DNA from: Breviolum minutum Mf 1.05b.01 | Lineage: Eukaryota; Sar; Dinophyceae; Suessiales; Symbiodiniaceae | Assembly: GCA_000507305.1 (NCBI GenBank) | Contig: DF240225.1 | Coordinates: 1 to 64,000 of the forward strand | Direction of reading: 5' to 3' | Length of the DNA stretch: 64,000 bases | Shown here: positions 13,601-24,901 of the stretch, piece by piece | How positions within the stretch are numbered: the stretch's first letter is position 1 | Layout of the letters: every line of letters starts with the position of its first letter | Program-made: the position numbers and the translations under genes | The notes under the pieces: model-generated | Database searches by the model: none | Told to the model about the DNA's origin: nothing | The model's input: the letters and a program-made list of their open reading frames with translations, nothing else

Positions 13601-16600
13601 CTGCAACGGTATCTCACACCTGACACTTGGCAAAGATGCCTTGGGTCGCATGGGATGCCAGGGTGAAAGTTGTTTGTGGTCATGTTTGGAGGAATCCTGG
13701 TAACTGGCAACTACATGTTTGTGACAGAATGTGGCACTGTGAGGTGTCATGATTTTTGCAAGGGTTACAGTCGGCCATTTTTTCATTGAGTTGGATCCCT
13801 GACTATCACAGATCGAAACGGTGCAAGGACAAGAGAAAGCTGCAAGCAAAAGGCATTGCAAGCGTTGGAGCGCGAGTAATGAACCTGAAAGAGGCTTAGT
13901 AGCAACAAGGATTGTACTAACTTTCAGGCACATTCAGCGGTCCCTCAGACATGCCGGATGCAGAAAGACATCCAGCGCTAGTGACCCGCCCCTTGTAATC
14001 CACAAACCATTATTATCATGATGAGTCATGATGAGATGTTTGGTTTGTGCATGTCATGTCCAGGGCAGAGCAGCTGTACCAATCGTCAATTTTCACTATT
14101 GTTGCATGGCATGAAACCGCATAAAACAAAGAACTCATGTCTGGCCATAAAATCTTTGCCTTCTCCCGAATCCATCTACAATCAGCTCAAATTGGGGTGC
14201 AAGTTTCTAGCGAGGAGAGTTTTCCCAATTTGACGCACGAGCATTTTTGTGATGCTCTGATCGAGGAGATGGGATCTAGGGGCGACACTGTGATGAATTG
14301 TATGTCTTCGGAAAGGGCATCTCTTTTTTTTCCAGTACGGCAAATAGCAAGGCCCTTTCAAGATGCTTCTTTTGGGAGCAGCCATAGGCCGTCAGACGCG
14401 GTTTCCAAAAGTTGCGATGATTGTCACATTGCTTTTAGAGTTCATGGAAAGTGGCATTCTGATTTAATGAATTCAATGTAGCAAACCTCCTTGAATCTTT
14501 AAACCCAGCCTCTATCCATAGGACCCGAATTCCTTCCATTTCCTGCTGGTGTTCCCAATGCCAAAAGGGAATAGCCCAATTGCCTTGAGTTCGGAGTCCC
14601 AACTTTGCCGGAGGAGTTTGGGGACCGTCACAAGGTCACTGGAGCGCTGGAGGATGTCAATGAAACATCTGAGTTGGCACAAGCCCAAGCTTTCAAGGAC
14701 GAATTGAGCATGACTGAATGTAGTGAACTTCGAACTTGATGTAACTTGATAAGGTACAAAGTACAAACATAACAAAAGGTACGACCATAAAACGCCACGC
14801 TACTCCTGGAGTCAATTGGTATTGTCCTCGTATCCCTACAAGTGTTTTGACAGAACTTGGTGGAGAAATGGCTGGTTCGTTTGACTTAGAAGCCAGAAGT
14901 TGTGGTTCTTGTGGATCGTGAAACCAAAGCTTGTAGGGGAACTGCAAACGTCGACAAACTATATCTAACATTATCTAACGATATCTTAAAGCTGAAGGGG
15001 AGGCATGACAGCCATCATATTGGTACGTTTGATTTCGGTAGACCACATCTAGACTAGTCTGACAAGTTGTGTATTGTTTTGTCATTGAAAAAGATGATGG
15101 ATGGTGACCTTACCCCCCTGCAACTTGCCGTTCGAAATCCTTTGTTTGATTATTGTAGCTGGAAGTGAGGGCATGCACCAGGATTTGATGGCTGAGTTGG
15201 GTGACAAATCGTGGAGACTAGGAAGCTTGGCTGCTTCTGCGACAATGTCCCGGAAGTCTGTAGGGCGGGTTTGGTGCAGAGTGCAGAAATAAACGTTTGC
15301 ATGTTCGAAAAGACTTCGGAATAGCCGATGTTGAGTGTCAACAATTGGAAGTACCTCAAATGATACATGCATGTGCTTCTCCGTCATTTCTCCGATGAAA
15401 TTAGTGTTTTTGCCAGAAAAAAGCCTTTGTGACATCCGATTGGCACGTTGCCCCCCTTTTCCCATTTGCCATTCTCTAGTTCTTCCTGAGGAAAGACCCC
15501 AGAATTCTCTCACCAATTCGAGACTCGCATTGACGGCGTCGGGGTCTTCGATGTTCATCTCAAAGTAGCATCTCGTTTCAGTTTGGTAGCGGAGACAATG
15601 GGTCAAGTATAGATACTGCACTTCTATTATGCAATTCTTACACAACCGAATTTTTGTGCCTCTTGATACCTGTTGCCCGTAGAATCTATCAGTATGTTGC
15701 TGGTTCGAACACTGTCCGTTACCACGGTGGGATGTTTCAAGACATCAAGAACTGTGCGTTTGTACTTTGTCCCACTTTCATGAAATGATGGAGCTCTGAA
15801 CAAATTGACGCTCCCCGCTACTTGCTTCCTTCCATGTGCTTTGCACCGTGCAGACAGATTTCGTTTCCCTTTTCCAATTACTCTGCAAAAGATGCCCAAA
15901 ATTGCACAAGCACTATGGCACTAGGTTGTTCTGGGTGGGATTAAAAAGCAAGACTTGGATTCACAGATCTTTGGACCTAGCACATTCATTTTTTAAGTTT
16001 AGGACGTGTCCACTGCAAACCTTTTGAATACACTGTGCTCACCTTCAGCTTGTTTTAACAGATAGTGATGGATCATGAACCACACTCTTGATCTTGGGGA
16101 GAACTTGCAAAAACTCCAACACTTTGAACAATTTGATTTCAGATTGGTGGCGCTCAAAATTCTTGCACTGAACTGAACAATTCCTTCGACAGGTTCAGGG
16201 TGTCATTGAAGATGCAACAATTTTCAGCGATGCGCTCTTTCCTGATGTCACTTGCAGAAAAGTGTTTGCTTTCTGGATCCGTGAGGGATGAACCCCAGCC
16301 GAAAATGGGATGTTGGGTATAGGTTGATTGAGATGTTTACAAAACCCAGTCGAACTGGCTAGCCAGCTTTGACGACCCAGAGGTTGGACCGTTCAGTCCT
16401 AGTTTCTCCGTGTTCGGATTTATTTGTAGAGCAAATTCGTGGGCTAGTCGGGGCATGTCAGGGCTTGTTGTCTTGTCGAATGATGCATGGGTCCTTCCAA
16501 ACACCTGGAGCAAAGGTAAATGTTGTGTGTGTGTGTGTGAGTCACACTCTGTTTCAAAGAGCATGTAAAGAATTCATTTTTACTTTCAGATTTGGATTCT

Positions 16601-18227
16601 AAGCGCTGGGGGGGATAGGACGTACTCGTAAAACATATAACTTAGTCTTCATTACAGAACTGCCCGGGGCAATGGCCTATTCATGAGTCCATTGCCAACA
16701 AAGCTACTCATGAATTGGGAGGATATCACGACTGATCATCGTGACGTACCTGCTTTTAAGAAGACCACATGGGGATTCCACAAGGTTTGGTTGCCTTTTT
16801 TGGTTTTTGTGGTTGCCAAGCTGTTGTTTCCGACGTCATCGTTTTCCATGAGAGTCGTATTTGCATCATCGTTATCAAATTGGTTCAAATCTTGGAGTGA
16901 ACCAACTTTCATTTTTCTGGTTCTGTGCCGTGCCTACTCTTGACAGAGTATAAAGTTTCAGGATTTCTTTTTCCAAATCTTGAAAAACATGGCTTATGGC
17001 AAGCCATAGAATGTCACTTTAGACACGCTTAAAAAGAATCGAAAGAGAATCGAAAGATTTCCGCCTTCGTGACTTATCATGTGTGTGTGTGTGTGAAAGC
17101 ACCTAGGAACACGGTGTTAATGGTTTTAAACAATTTCAAGGCAGGGGGCCAGAGGGGATGGGGGGGGTCTCTGGCCAACGAAGATGCCCCCCCCCATCCC
17201 GTGTAAACGTACCTGCAATTTTTTTTCCGAAAATGGCAAGAGGCTAAGCCAAGAACCTCAACAATTTTACAAGAACTCCACCTCGACGAACTACAAGGAA
17301 TGGCTATGGTAGGACCATGTTTTAAGTAACATGTTTTAATTGAGGCGTATGAGATGCAATTCCACTTCCTCGCACTACACCAGACAAACATGTAGAACTC
17401 TCATCAGTGTGTGTCAGTCCTCCGGGTGCTACGTCATCCCGGCTGGATGGACCTTCAGAGAAGGTCCCGGTCAGAAAACCACAGCTAATGTTTCCAAACG
17501 GAAGCAGGGAGGCCTTCGTGCCATGGATTAAAGGCCGTACAGCCGGCCCTCTGAGCCATTACAGCCAGTCGGGCACCAGAATTTAAGAACTCACGAGCCA
17601 TTCTGGCGTTGGGAGGCTTCCAGCCACTTATAAGACCTTAGTGTCACCCCTGATTTTATGTCTGGAAGGCAATCGATGGACCCGTTTGTCGTATCGAGTC
17701 TGTGTTGAAACTCTTGATTACATTGTTTCCTTCTCAATTTGCCTTCTTTTCTTTGCTTTGTCGTTGTGACATTGTTTACTGTGCTTGTGAATCAGTTGTG
17801 ATTACAGTTTCATGTCTGAAGTTCAGAACTCTTCATGCATTGCTGCTTGGTTTCAGACTTGACGATTTGAAAGCTGTCAGTGCAAGGTTGATGTACAACA
17901 TGTCATGTCACCTCATTGAACGACAGGATTCACTTTGTTCTTCTTTCGACAGGACAGTCAAAATTTGTCAGGACACACACTTCTCTTGTTTCGACGTTCT
18001 CATAGGCTTAATTCAAACACCGCACTTTCCTCCGATTCGCTATGCCGTAGGATGGCCAGGGCTAAGCCAAGAACCCACTTTTTTCCGTGTATGGCTGGGG
18101 CTAAGCCAAGTACCCCACTAAGGTTTTCGTTAATGGCCAGGGCTAAGCCAAGAACCCAATTTTTCCACTTTTCATGGCTGGGGCTAAGCCAAGTACCCCA
18201 CTAAGGTACTTCCACCAAGNCTCTCAT

Positions 18228-18270
<43 letters not shown>

Positions 18271-18643
18271 GAGTGAAGCTTTAGTTTGGCCAAGAAACGC
18301 AGGAGGCAACTTTTGAATTCAAACGGCCCAACCATGGTACAGAACAAGAAGCCGCCACAATAGTTGGATTGAAGCCCTCATGCTACTACAGGACCAGTGT
18401 AAATTGTCTTGTTGCACGCATGTCTGTTTTCAACTTGCTACCGATCTATTTTGCAACACGAACACCCGTTTCCGACAGCTCCAGGTTATCACTGAAGCCA
18501 TGCAGGTGCTGAGGGGCTGTGAGTATGGCCGCAGCAGCATGGCTGCAGCCCTCCATGGTTTGCGGCCGCAGTTTGTGGAAGAAGGGCCCAGGAAGAGTTT
18601 GGATGCCATGACAGAATGGATGGTCTCCAGCGTGGACGATTAG
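10639..18643 (+). CDS. lplA: Lipoate-protein ligase / lipoyltransferase, probably mitochondrial
   Basis: LplA/LIPT1-type enzyme that attaches lipoate to lipoyl domains of 2-oxoacid dehydrogenases and the glycine cleavage H protein. Exons: 10639-10818, 11363-11437, 11692-11776, 12199-12243, 12486-12556, 12810-12901, 13828-13893, 14218-14265, 14614-14715 (or 14724), 15182-15221, 15491-15564, 16193-16246, 18479-18643. Family motifs occur in order: FAVEEYLNLR, TIGRHQNPWK, RRRSGGGAVYQD (substrate-binding loop), KISGSAFKHAPDR then HHGTIL, KLQAKGIASVGARVMNLKE, GKTPEFSHQFETRI, ATIFSDALFPD, and a C-terminal YGRSSMAA region ending at TAG 18641-18643. The N-terminus is Arg-rich with no acidic residue before residue 35, as in mitochondrial targeting peptides. 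Exon joins agree in phase except between exons 6 and 7, where about 10-15 residues are missing. Several introns need GC or GA donors. An alternative start is Met14 at 10678. The identification is firm; exact exon ends are less so. Confidence 0.93.
17080..17095. repeat. Short (GT)n tract
   Basis: About eight GT units within the long last intron of the lipoate ligase gene (16,247-18,478). A similar short (TG)n lies at 16,524-16,538 in the same intron. Confidence 0.85.
17232..17257. repeat. Dispersed copy of the GGCTAAGCCAAG motif
   Basis: A single half-unit with the core GGCTAAGCCAAGAACC lies about 800 bp upstream of the tandem array at 18,052-18,213, within the same intron. It differs at a few bases from the array units. 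Confidence 0.7.
18052..18213. repeat. Two-copy 81-bp tandem repeat of alternating half-units
   Basis: Two copies of an approximately 81-bp unit lie head to tail. Each copy contains two related half-units with the core GGCTAAGCCAAG followed by AACCC in the first half and TACCCC in the second. The array sits at the end of the last lipoate ligase intron and stops just before the single N at 18,220. Confidence 0.85.
18220..18220. other. Single-N assembly join
   Basis: One N sits between the 81-bp tandem repeat and a long TG microsatellite. The 17 bases that follow it (CTCTCATCAGTGTGTGT) also occur at about 17,398-17,414, so this is a join made inside repeated sequence. Confidence 0.8.
18231..18270. 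repeat. (TG)n microsatellite
   Basis: About twenty TG units follow the single-N join within the last intron of the lipoate ligase gene. Confidence 0.95.
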
Positions 18644-19223
18644 ATTAATCTGACAGTGTGAACTTTTTGGACCGTGGCTAAACGGAGCCCAGCGGAAGTA
18701 CATTTTTGATCATTCTTGTACTTTTAGGGCCCAGGACGGTAGGGCAATTGATCGGACCTGGTGCGCACATGCTGCGCCTTCGCAGTGGCAGGAAAAAAAG
18801 AGCCTGAGCGAGATCGGCGGTGGTTTTGCGTGATTATATGTGATTTATGTAATATCATGTACGGTCGCGTATGGTCATTCCGGCAGAGATACTCATTGAT
18901 ATCTCATTGATCTCATTGATAAAAGGGCTGGTTGCCAGGTGTGTGTTGCCAACTAGAACTGTATGCTGCGAACAGTTTCAATCCCGACTTCACAGCGAGT
19001 GGAACGACAGAATGAAATCGCATGCTCCAAGCACTTGGCAGAAGTAGTCAGGTCAAGCCAGATTGCTGTGCCTTTTGATCCGTAGTCGCCGTAGTGGAAA
19101 CACAGTTTGAGACCTTTTCAGATCAACTTTCAGATCAGAACCACAGATTTAGTATGATTTATTCATCAAAGAATCGGAAATTTGTTTGTGCAAAGTCCAG
19201 GGTCCTGCATGTTGTGTGCCCAG

Positions 19224-20973
19224 CGGAGGCCATTGATATCACCAAAGAAGACTTGATGAAGGACGATGCCTCTTCTCTTGGACCTGCCGAAACGAACGAA
19301 CATGAGGTGTTGCCGGCAATACACCCACGATGCGCGGGAGTGGTAATGTTTGGGACATTTTGGGACCTGGCATCGGGTCTCAAAATGACAGACGCAAAAA
19401 CCGCAACAGTCAAAGGGACCGGCGAGGGTTGAAGTATATTGGAGTCTTTGCATATGTCAGGTGCCTTCGCCCAAAAGCTTCGGGTCTCGCCCCAGTGTGA
19501 TGCGGCAGCATTGAGTTTGGGCTGCTTTGTGTGTTGTTTTGCCTTGATCCTATCGACTTCCAGCTGAGGATCACACCTTTATAGAGATCCCCAATTGAAG
19601 TTTTGGTTGGCAACATCAAGGTGTTTGTTTCCATATGAAGTCACCTTTGAACTGCAGTTGAAAGGAGATCCCAGCTGGAGATTTTTCCAGTTTTTTCACA
19701 GAGAAGACAAGGGTTGGTACAACATTTATATAAAATATATGAATCACAGGCTTTTCCCACAAACTTCTGGCAAGAGGTCCTTCACAAAAATTATGACAAT
19801 TGTGCATTCAAGCTGCTGTAGCACCTGCTGCAAGCACTTTGATGCAGGAATATGGGGTACTTGATAATACCATCTGATTTACTATACATGATTATATAAT
19901 ATTATATATACATGCCTGCTGAGCACCAAGCAGCAGAGAAGCAATGTTGGAGGGAATGATGCACTTGAAATTTCCACTCTGCTTCACATTCAGTTTTTCA
20001 ATATTTTTCAGATACGGTTGAATAGCCATGAATAACCCTTGATGCACTGGACGTTTCTTCGTTTCTTCGTTTCTTCAAGTCTTTTCTGATTCGATTTGGT
20101 TAGACGACTGGAACTTCGAAGCTGAGGCCATGGAAGCTGAGCTCCGGGAGGTGTTGACGCCGACCCCTGAGCTGCTGGAGCGGGCGGCCAGATCGCAGGC
20201 AGAAGTACTTTGAAGATATGCAAATAAAAAGCTCTTGTTGGCGCTTCAAACTCTCAAGCTGGGAGGTCATTCTTTCGTTTTGTGTGGCAGGGGCAATGCT
20301 TTAAAAGCGTGTCAGTAGAGTAGCTGAGAGTAGAGTAGCTGATAGTAGCGTAGCTAGACTAGGTAGATTAGAGTAGCTAGAGTAGCTAGAGCAGCTAGAG
20401 TAGCTAAAGTAGCCGAGGGTAGTGTAGCGAAAGTAGTTAGAGTAGGTAGAGTAGCTACAGTAGGTAGAGTATTTAGAGTATTTAGAGTAGCGTAGAGTAG
20501 CTAGAGCAGCTAAGAGTAGATTAGAGTATAGGGTAGTTGAGAGTAGATTAGCTGGAGTATCTAGATTACCGTAGAGTAGCTAGAGTAGAGTAGCTTGAGC
20601 AGCTAGAGTAGCCCGAGTAGCTGAGAGTAGAGTACTAGTAGCGGAGAGTGGCGTAGAGTAGCTGGAGTAGCTGGGAGTAGTGTCGCCAGAGTAGCTGAGA
20701 CTAGAGTAGCTAAGAGTAGTTGTGTTGCAGATTTCAGTTCCGTTTCTCCATTCAGTTCCTGGATTCTGTCTCGTTTTCACAGAGTATCTGGATGACGACT
20801 GGGTTTCATGTATGGTTTAGGTTCAGGTGTCCAAAAAGCTGCCATCGCAGGCAGCAACCAACGTAGTGCACACTGAGCGTCAATCTCTGGGCAACCTCCT
20901 GGCAGCAAACCAACACCTGGCTGCTATGGTGTGGGTGCTCAGTTTGCTGGCACTGCTATACACTGCTACATGA
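19224..20973 (+). CDS. Probable tail-anchored membrane protein, 3' exons
   Basis: Three exon-like segments follow the lipoate ligase gene: 19224-19306 (contains EAIDITKEDLMKDDASSLG, donor GAG|GTGTTG), 20104-20204 (contains EAEAMEAELREVLTPTPELL, donor GAA|GTACTT) and 20827-20973 (stop TGA 20971-20973). The last two agree in phase (0/0). Joined, they give a charged, probably helical region followed by a C-terminal hydrophobic segment, MVWVLSLLALLYTAT, right at the stop. That is the layout of a tail-anchored protein such as a SNARE-like component. I see no diagnostic SNARE heptad signature, so the family is not assigned. If the 20204 donor is not used, the second exon would end at TGA 20211-20213. 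The start and 5' exons were not found. Confidence 0.45.
20314..20722. repeat. GTAGAGTAGCT-type minisatellite
   Basis: About 410 bases are made of degenerate units related to GAGTAGCTAGAGTAGCT with frequent G/A and T/C changes. It lies in the intron between the exons ending at 20,204 and starting at 20,827. The variable unit length (about 9-13 bases) suggests long-term replication slippage. Confidence 0.9.
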
Positions 20974-23900
20974 ATTGATTGGCAAGGCCGGTCTCAGCTC
21001 CTGGGGCCAGTGCACCTGGCGCCCGGCAGCGCCTGGAGACGGCGCTGGGGAATCAGGAGCCTGTAGTTGATGGCGTCGATGGATGTTATGGAGATGTGAT
21101 ATGATTGTGATATGCAAAAAAGTAGCCGGTTTAAAAGGTTGAAAGGATGTGTACCTGACATTATGTGAGAGAATGTGATTGTAGATCTCTAGCAGGGCAG
21201 CCGGAAGGGCATTCTGCTATAAAGCATGATATTTGCGTACATTCGCAATCAATAGATCCTCCGTACAACTTTCACATACCCATCGTATACCAATTGGACA
21301 TGTTACTTGCGCAGTTTACGATATTGCGCGGATGTGCAGCAGCCAGCTGATCAGGGCTGAAGAGATCTTTGATGTGAACCGCGTTTACATAGTCATTTCA
21401 AGATAGCTACAGCAATCAATCAGCCATCCAACAATGGTATAGTGCGCCATCCTCACAAGCTCTTCAATCCTGTCTGGAATAGATACATGGGTTTGTATTT
21501 ATTTTGGTCTACTCAACTTTACGCAAGGCTGGGAAGTTCGACGCTGGCGAAACATACCCCGAAACACACCCCAAACATACCCTCAAAAATCATTGTCTTT
21601 CAACTTGAGGAGAGGCCCCGAAACACACCCCTGAGACAAACTTCCCAGTTCGGGAACGTCAAAAAAACACACCCACATGTCACATATAAATGCCATGGAT
21701 GCCATTCAAGTTGCCGATGAGTTCAACGCTAAAAGCTTTTGTGAGTATCTTCTTGACATTTGCCCAGGTGGGGTGATACTCTTGAAACCTGACAGTACCA
21801 AGTTGCCCAGCAATGTAGCTTCTGAAATCCATTCCAGCAGCTTGACAAAAGAGTAATTAGTGGTTTGTGTAGAAGCATTTCTTACCTGGCTCTGTCTACT
21901 AGGCCGCACCGATCGTGACACTGCAAGATTCACTATGCAGATTGGTGTACAGACGATATATCAGCCACCCAAAAATATATAGCACGCACATTCGCACGCT
22001 TTGGAAGTACTTTTATTTCCATGTTCGTGATGGCGAGGACAGCAAGGTTTGCCGGCGCGTCATTCGCGACGACGACGGGACAGCTTGAACTGTGCCACCC
22101 AGGCCGTTGTCCATTCACCTTGAAGTATCTTAAAGTGGCATTGCAAGAGGCACATCACAACGGAAACAACTGGTTATATTGGAATATATTGGATGGGAGA
22201 CCATGAACAATGGCCGAACTAGTTCAGACTTCCGTGCATGGAACCCTTCAAATCAGAAGCCTCCCTCCTACTAGGTAGGCTTCTGAAGTACTGTGGGAAG
22301 AATCGTGATGGAAGAAATCCAACTTGGCCATGTTGCTGAGTGAGGAATTGCAATCTATTTCCAAGAATCCAGGGGAATTCTGCAGCCTTGGCACTCCATG
22401 AACTCTATGGGCTCTAAGGTGAACGAAATTCAGCGGCGATGAACATGTCCCAATGTGAAGTTTCTTTTGATTTTGGAGGGCCTAGGGCCGTACAACTGCA
22501 CCAGTGTCCATCTCCGGTCACTCTCGAATGTGAGGCACAAGACCTCTACGGCTGGAGTGATGCAGTATCGCCACATTGGCGCTTTCGCAGCTCGAGTAGG
22601 GGAACCCACTATTTGATGCCTGACGCTGGCTGTGCCAGCATGTCCACCGAAAGGCTTGTAAGATTGTAGAAGCTTCTTTTTCATTCTTTTTCAATATGCA
22701 TACGTACAGATCACCAAAAGATGCCCCAGGTCCTCGCTATGGTGGAAAGGCACCTGGGCAGTCGACCAAAGCGACCAGGAGGCACGAGGGCGCAGGGCTA
22801 TGGTAGGACATGGTTGGGCACAAGCAACACTTGGGCTTGCCCTGGTTGGACATTTGGGATAACCCTTCTGATTCTTGGTGTTGTGCGTTGATCTTGCCGA
22901 GTGTCCTGTTCGCTGCATTTGACTCAAACTTTCAGCTCTTCGAGATTGCAGGGGTGGCCATGCAAGGGCATAGTCTGCTTCGGGCAGTTCAGCCCAAAGG
23001 AAATATCTTCAACCATTTTCAGTTAAACAGAGTGAACACGATTTGAAAGAAACCTGGCAACAAATATCGGTGGGAAGATGGATCTCGTTCACAACTTCAT
23101 GATTCAAATTGCATTACTTGACTGGAAGAACCTTCAGAAGTGCTGCAACTCTTGGATCTTGGCTGCCAACCCACCACGCTGCTTTGGTAACCATGGCACT
23201 GTGGGTGGCGATGAGCGTGACGCTCCTATCACTGGGCGTTTTGGCACAATTCACAGGTGTCTTGGTTTGATAGTTTTATGATGTTTATATGTTTTATGTG
23301 CGTTTCAACTCTAGGAACTCCCAATGCATTTCGCATACCATCGTTCCATGTGGACATGTCTCAGAACAAAGGAACATGATGGAACATGCCAGCTTTCAAG
23401 ATGAGGGGTTTAGTTGGTTACATATCTGTTGCAAACTTGATGGGCATTATTGGCGGACTATGGACTACACGAGGAACTTGATTACAGAGCACTGATATAA
23501 AGGAGAACCCCTTTGCGCGATGGCCAGTGTTTTTCAAAATCGGATTTCATTATTGCCAGTTGAAAAGAAGCATCTTTCCAACGAGCATCTTTGCTTTCCG
23601 GCCTGTGCACTCCATCACAAATGTCCCTTTAGGCATTATGACAGTGCGCACACGGCTGCAGACTGCGGTGTTTGCTACTCCTGAGGACGGATGGGAACCA
23701 AAATCCGCCTATCCTGTAGTCATTGGTGGGTGGTATGTGTGAGTAGACAAGAGCGTGGGAAGAGATGCGCTTTCTCACCCTCACCCACAAAGACGTTCTG
23801 AATCTTGGATTCTGGCATATATGCCCATGATATCCCATGACATTCAAAATCAACTGCTGCATTTTCTTCATACTTCATGATCGCTTGACAAAAGTTTACA

Positions 23901-24901
23901 GGACACAGCAAGGATCAAAAGCACGTCCCAGCCAATAGATCTGATACTCGGCATTTAGATCGGTGTCATGAAGCCACCTTTCCAACCTGAAATCATCTTG
24001 ATCGAACCCGAATGAACTGTGATGTCAGAGAGAAGGAAGGCACCGCCATCCTTAGGGCTTTCAGGTACGGTATAAGAATCAGCTCCTGTTGATGAATTCC
24101 AGTTTCATGACGCGGGACCTCCGCATCAAAAAGTGACCTATGTTCATGGAAAAAGACAAGTGATGGCGTTTGTGCAAGGTATTTGTATGCTTTCCTTTGT
24201 CTCTCCTTCTCTCTCACAACTAAAGCAACAAACCAGCCAAGAATTTTCAGCTTGGAATGTTTGCCACCGACTATCCGAGCGGAGGAAGATCTTCCTCTTT
24301 TTGCTGGATTTCCTGTGCTGCTTATGCAGCAGATGCCGTACGGGCCCGGATGAAGAGGCCCCACCAGACAAAGAGCACAAGGAGGCTCTCGAGGCCACTC
24401 TTATGCGATACTTGGCATAGTGGCCGGCTGGATTATTGAGGCTGAGTCCTCCAAGCACTTCCAAACAAAGGTCGTTTTTATCCCTGAAGCGTTGAAGTGG
24501 AGCAAAGACACTACTTGTACCATCTTGTACCAAGTAGTTTCATGTAGTTACTGGAACATGGGGCAAGGGTGGCATTGAACCAAGAAAACGAACATCACTG
24601 CAACAAGCTGGTGCTAGAGAACGGCTTGAGGATGGCAAAGTATCCATCGCCATGCCACGGAGAACAATGTCACTGTGGGGATGGTCTTTCTGGCATTGTA
24701 CGTCACACAAGGACGATGCCTTTCACAAGCAGTCCAAGCTTGCAACTCGATGATTCAATAGATTGCAGGATGTTGTATCTCATTTATACCAGCATCTTTT
24801 TGTCACTTTTTTTGTTTATGTTTGAGACATGGCCTGAATTTCACAAGAACCTGTCGGGTCACTTCAGGACCTTTGTTTCATGTTTGTCTTTTTGACATTT
24901 C
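20974..24901. other. No gene firmly supported; scattered exon-like pieces
   Basis: Intergenic or unresolved. Segments that might be exons are 21,013-21,090 (reading ETALGNQEPVVDGVDG) and 22,713-22,797 (reading QVLAMVERHLGSRPKRPGG, after an AAAAG acceptor). A 24,331-24,418 segment reads GPDEEAPPDKEHKEALEATL on the plus strand but is also open on the minus strand. None has a phase-compatible partner, so they are not called as genes. Confidence 0.4.
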
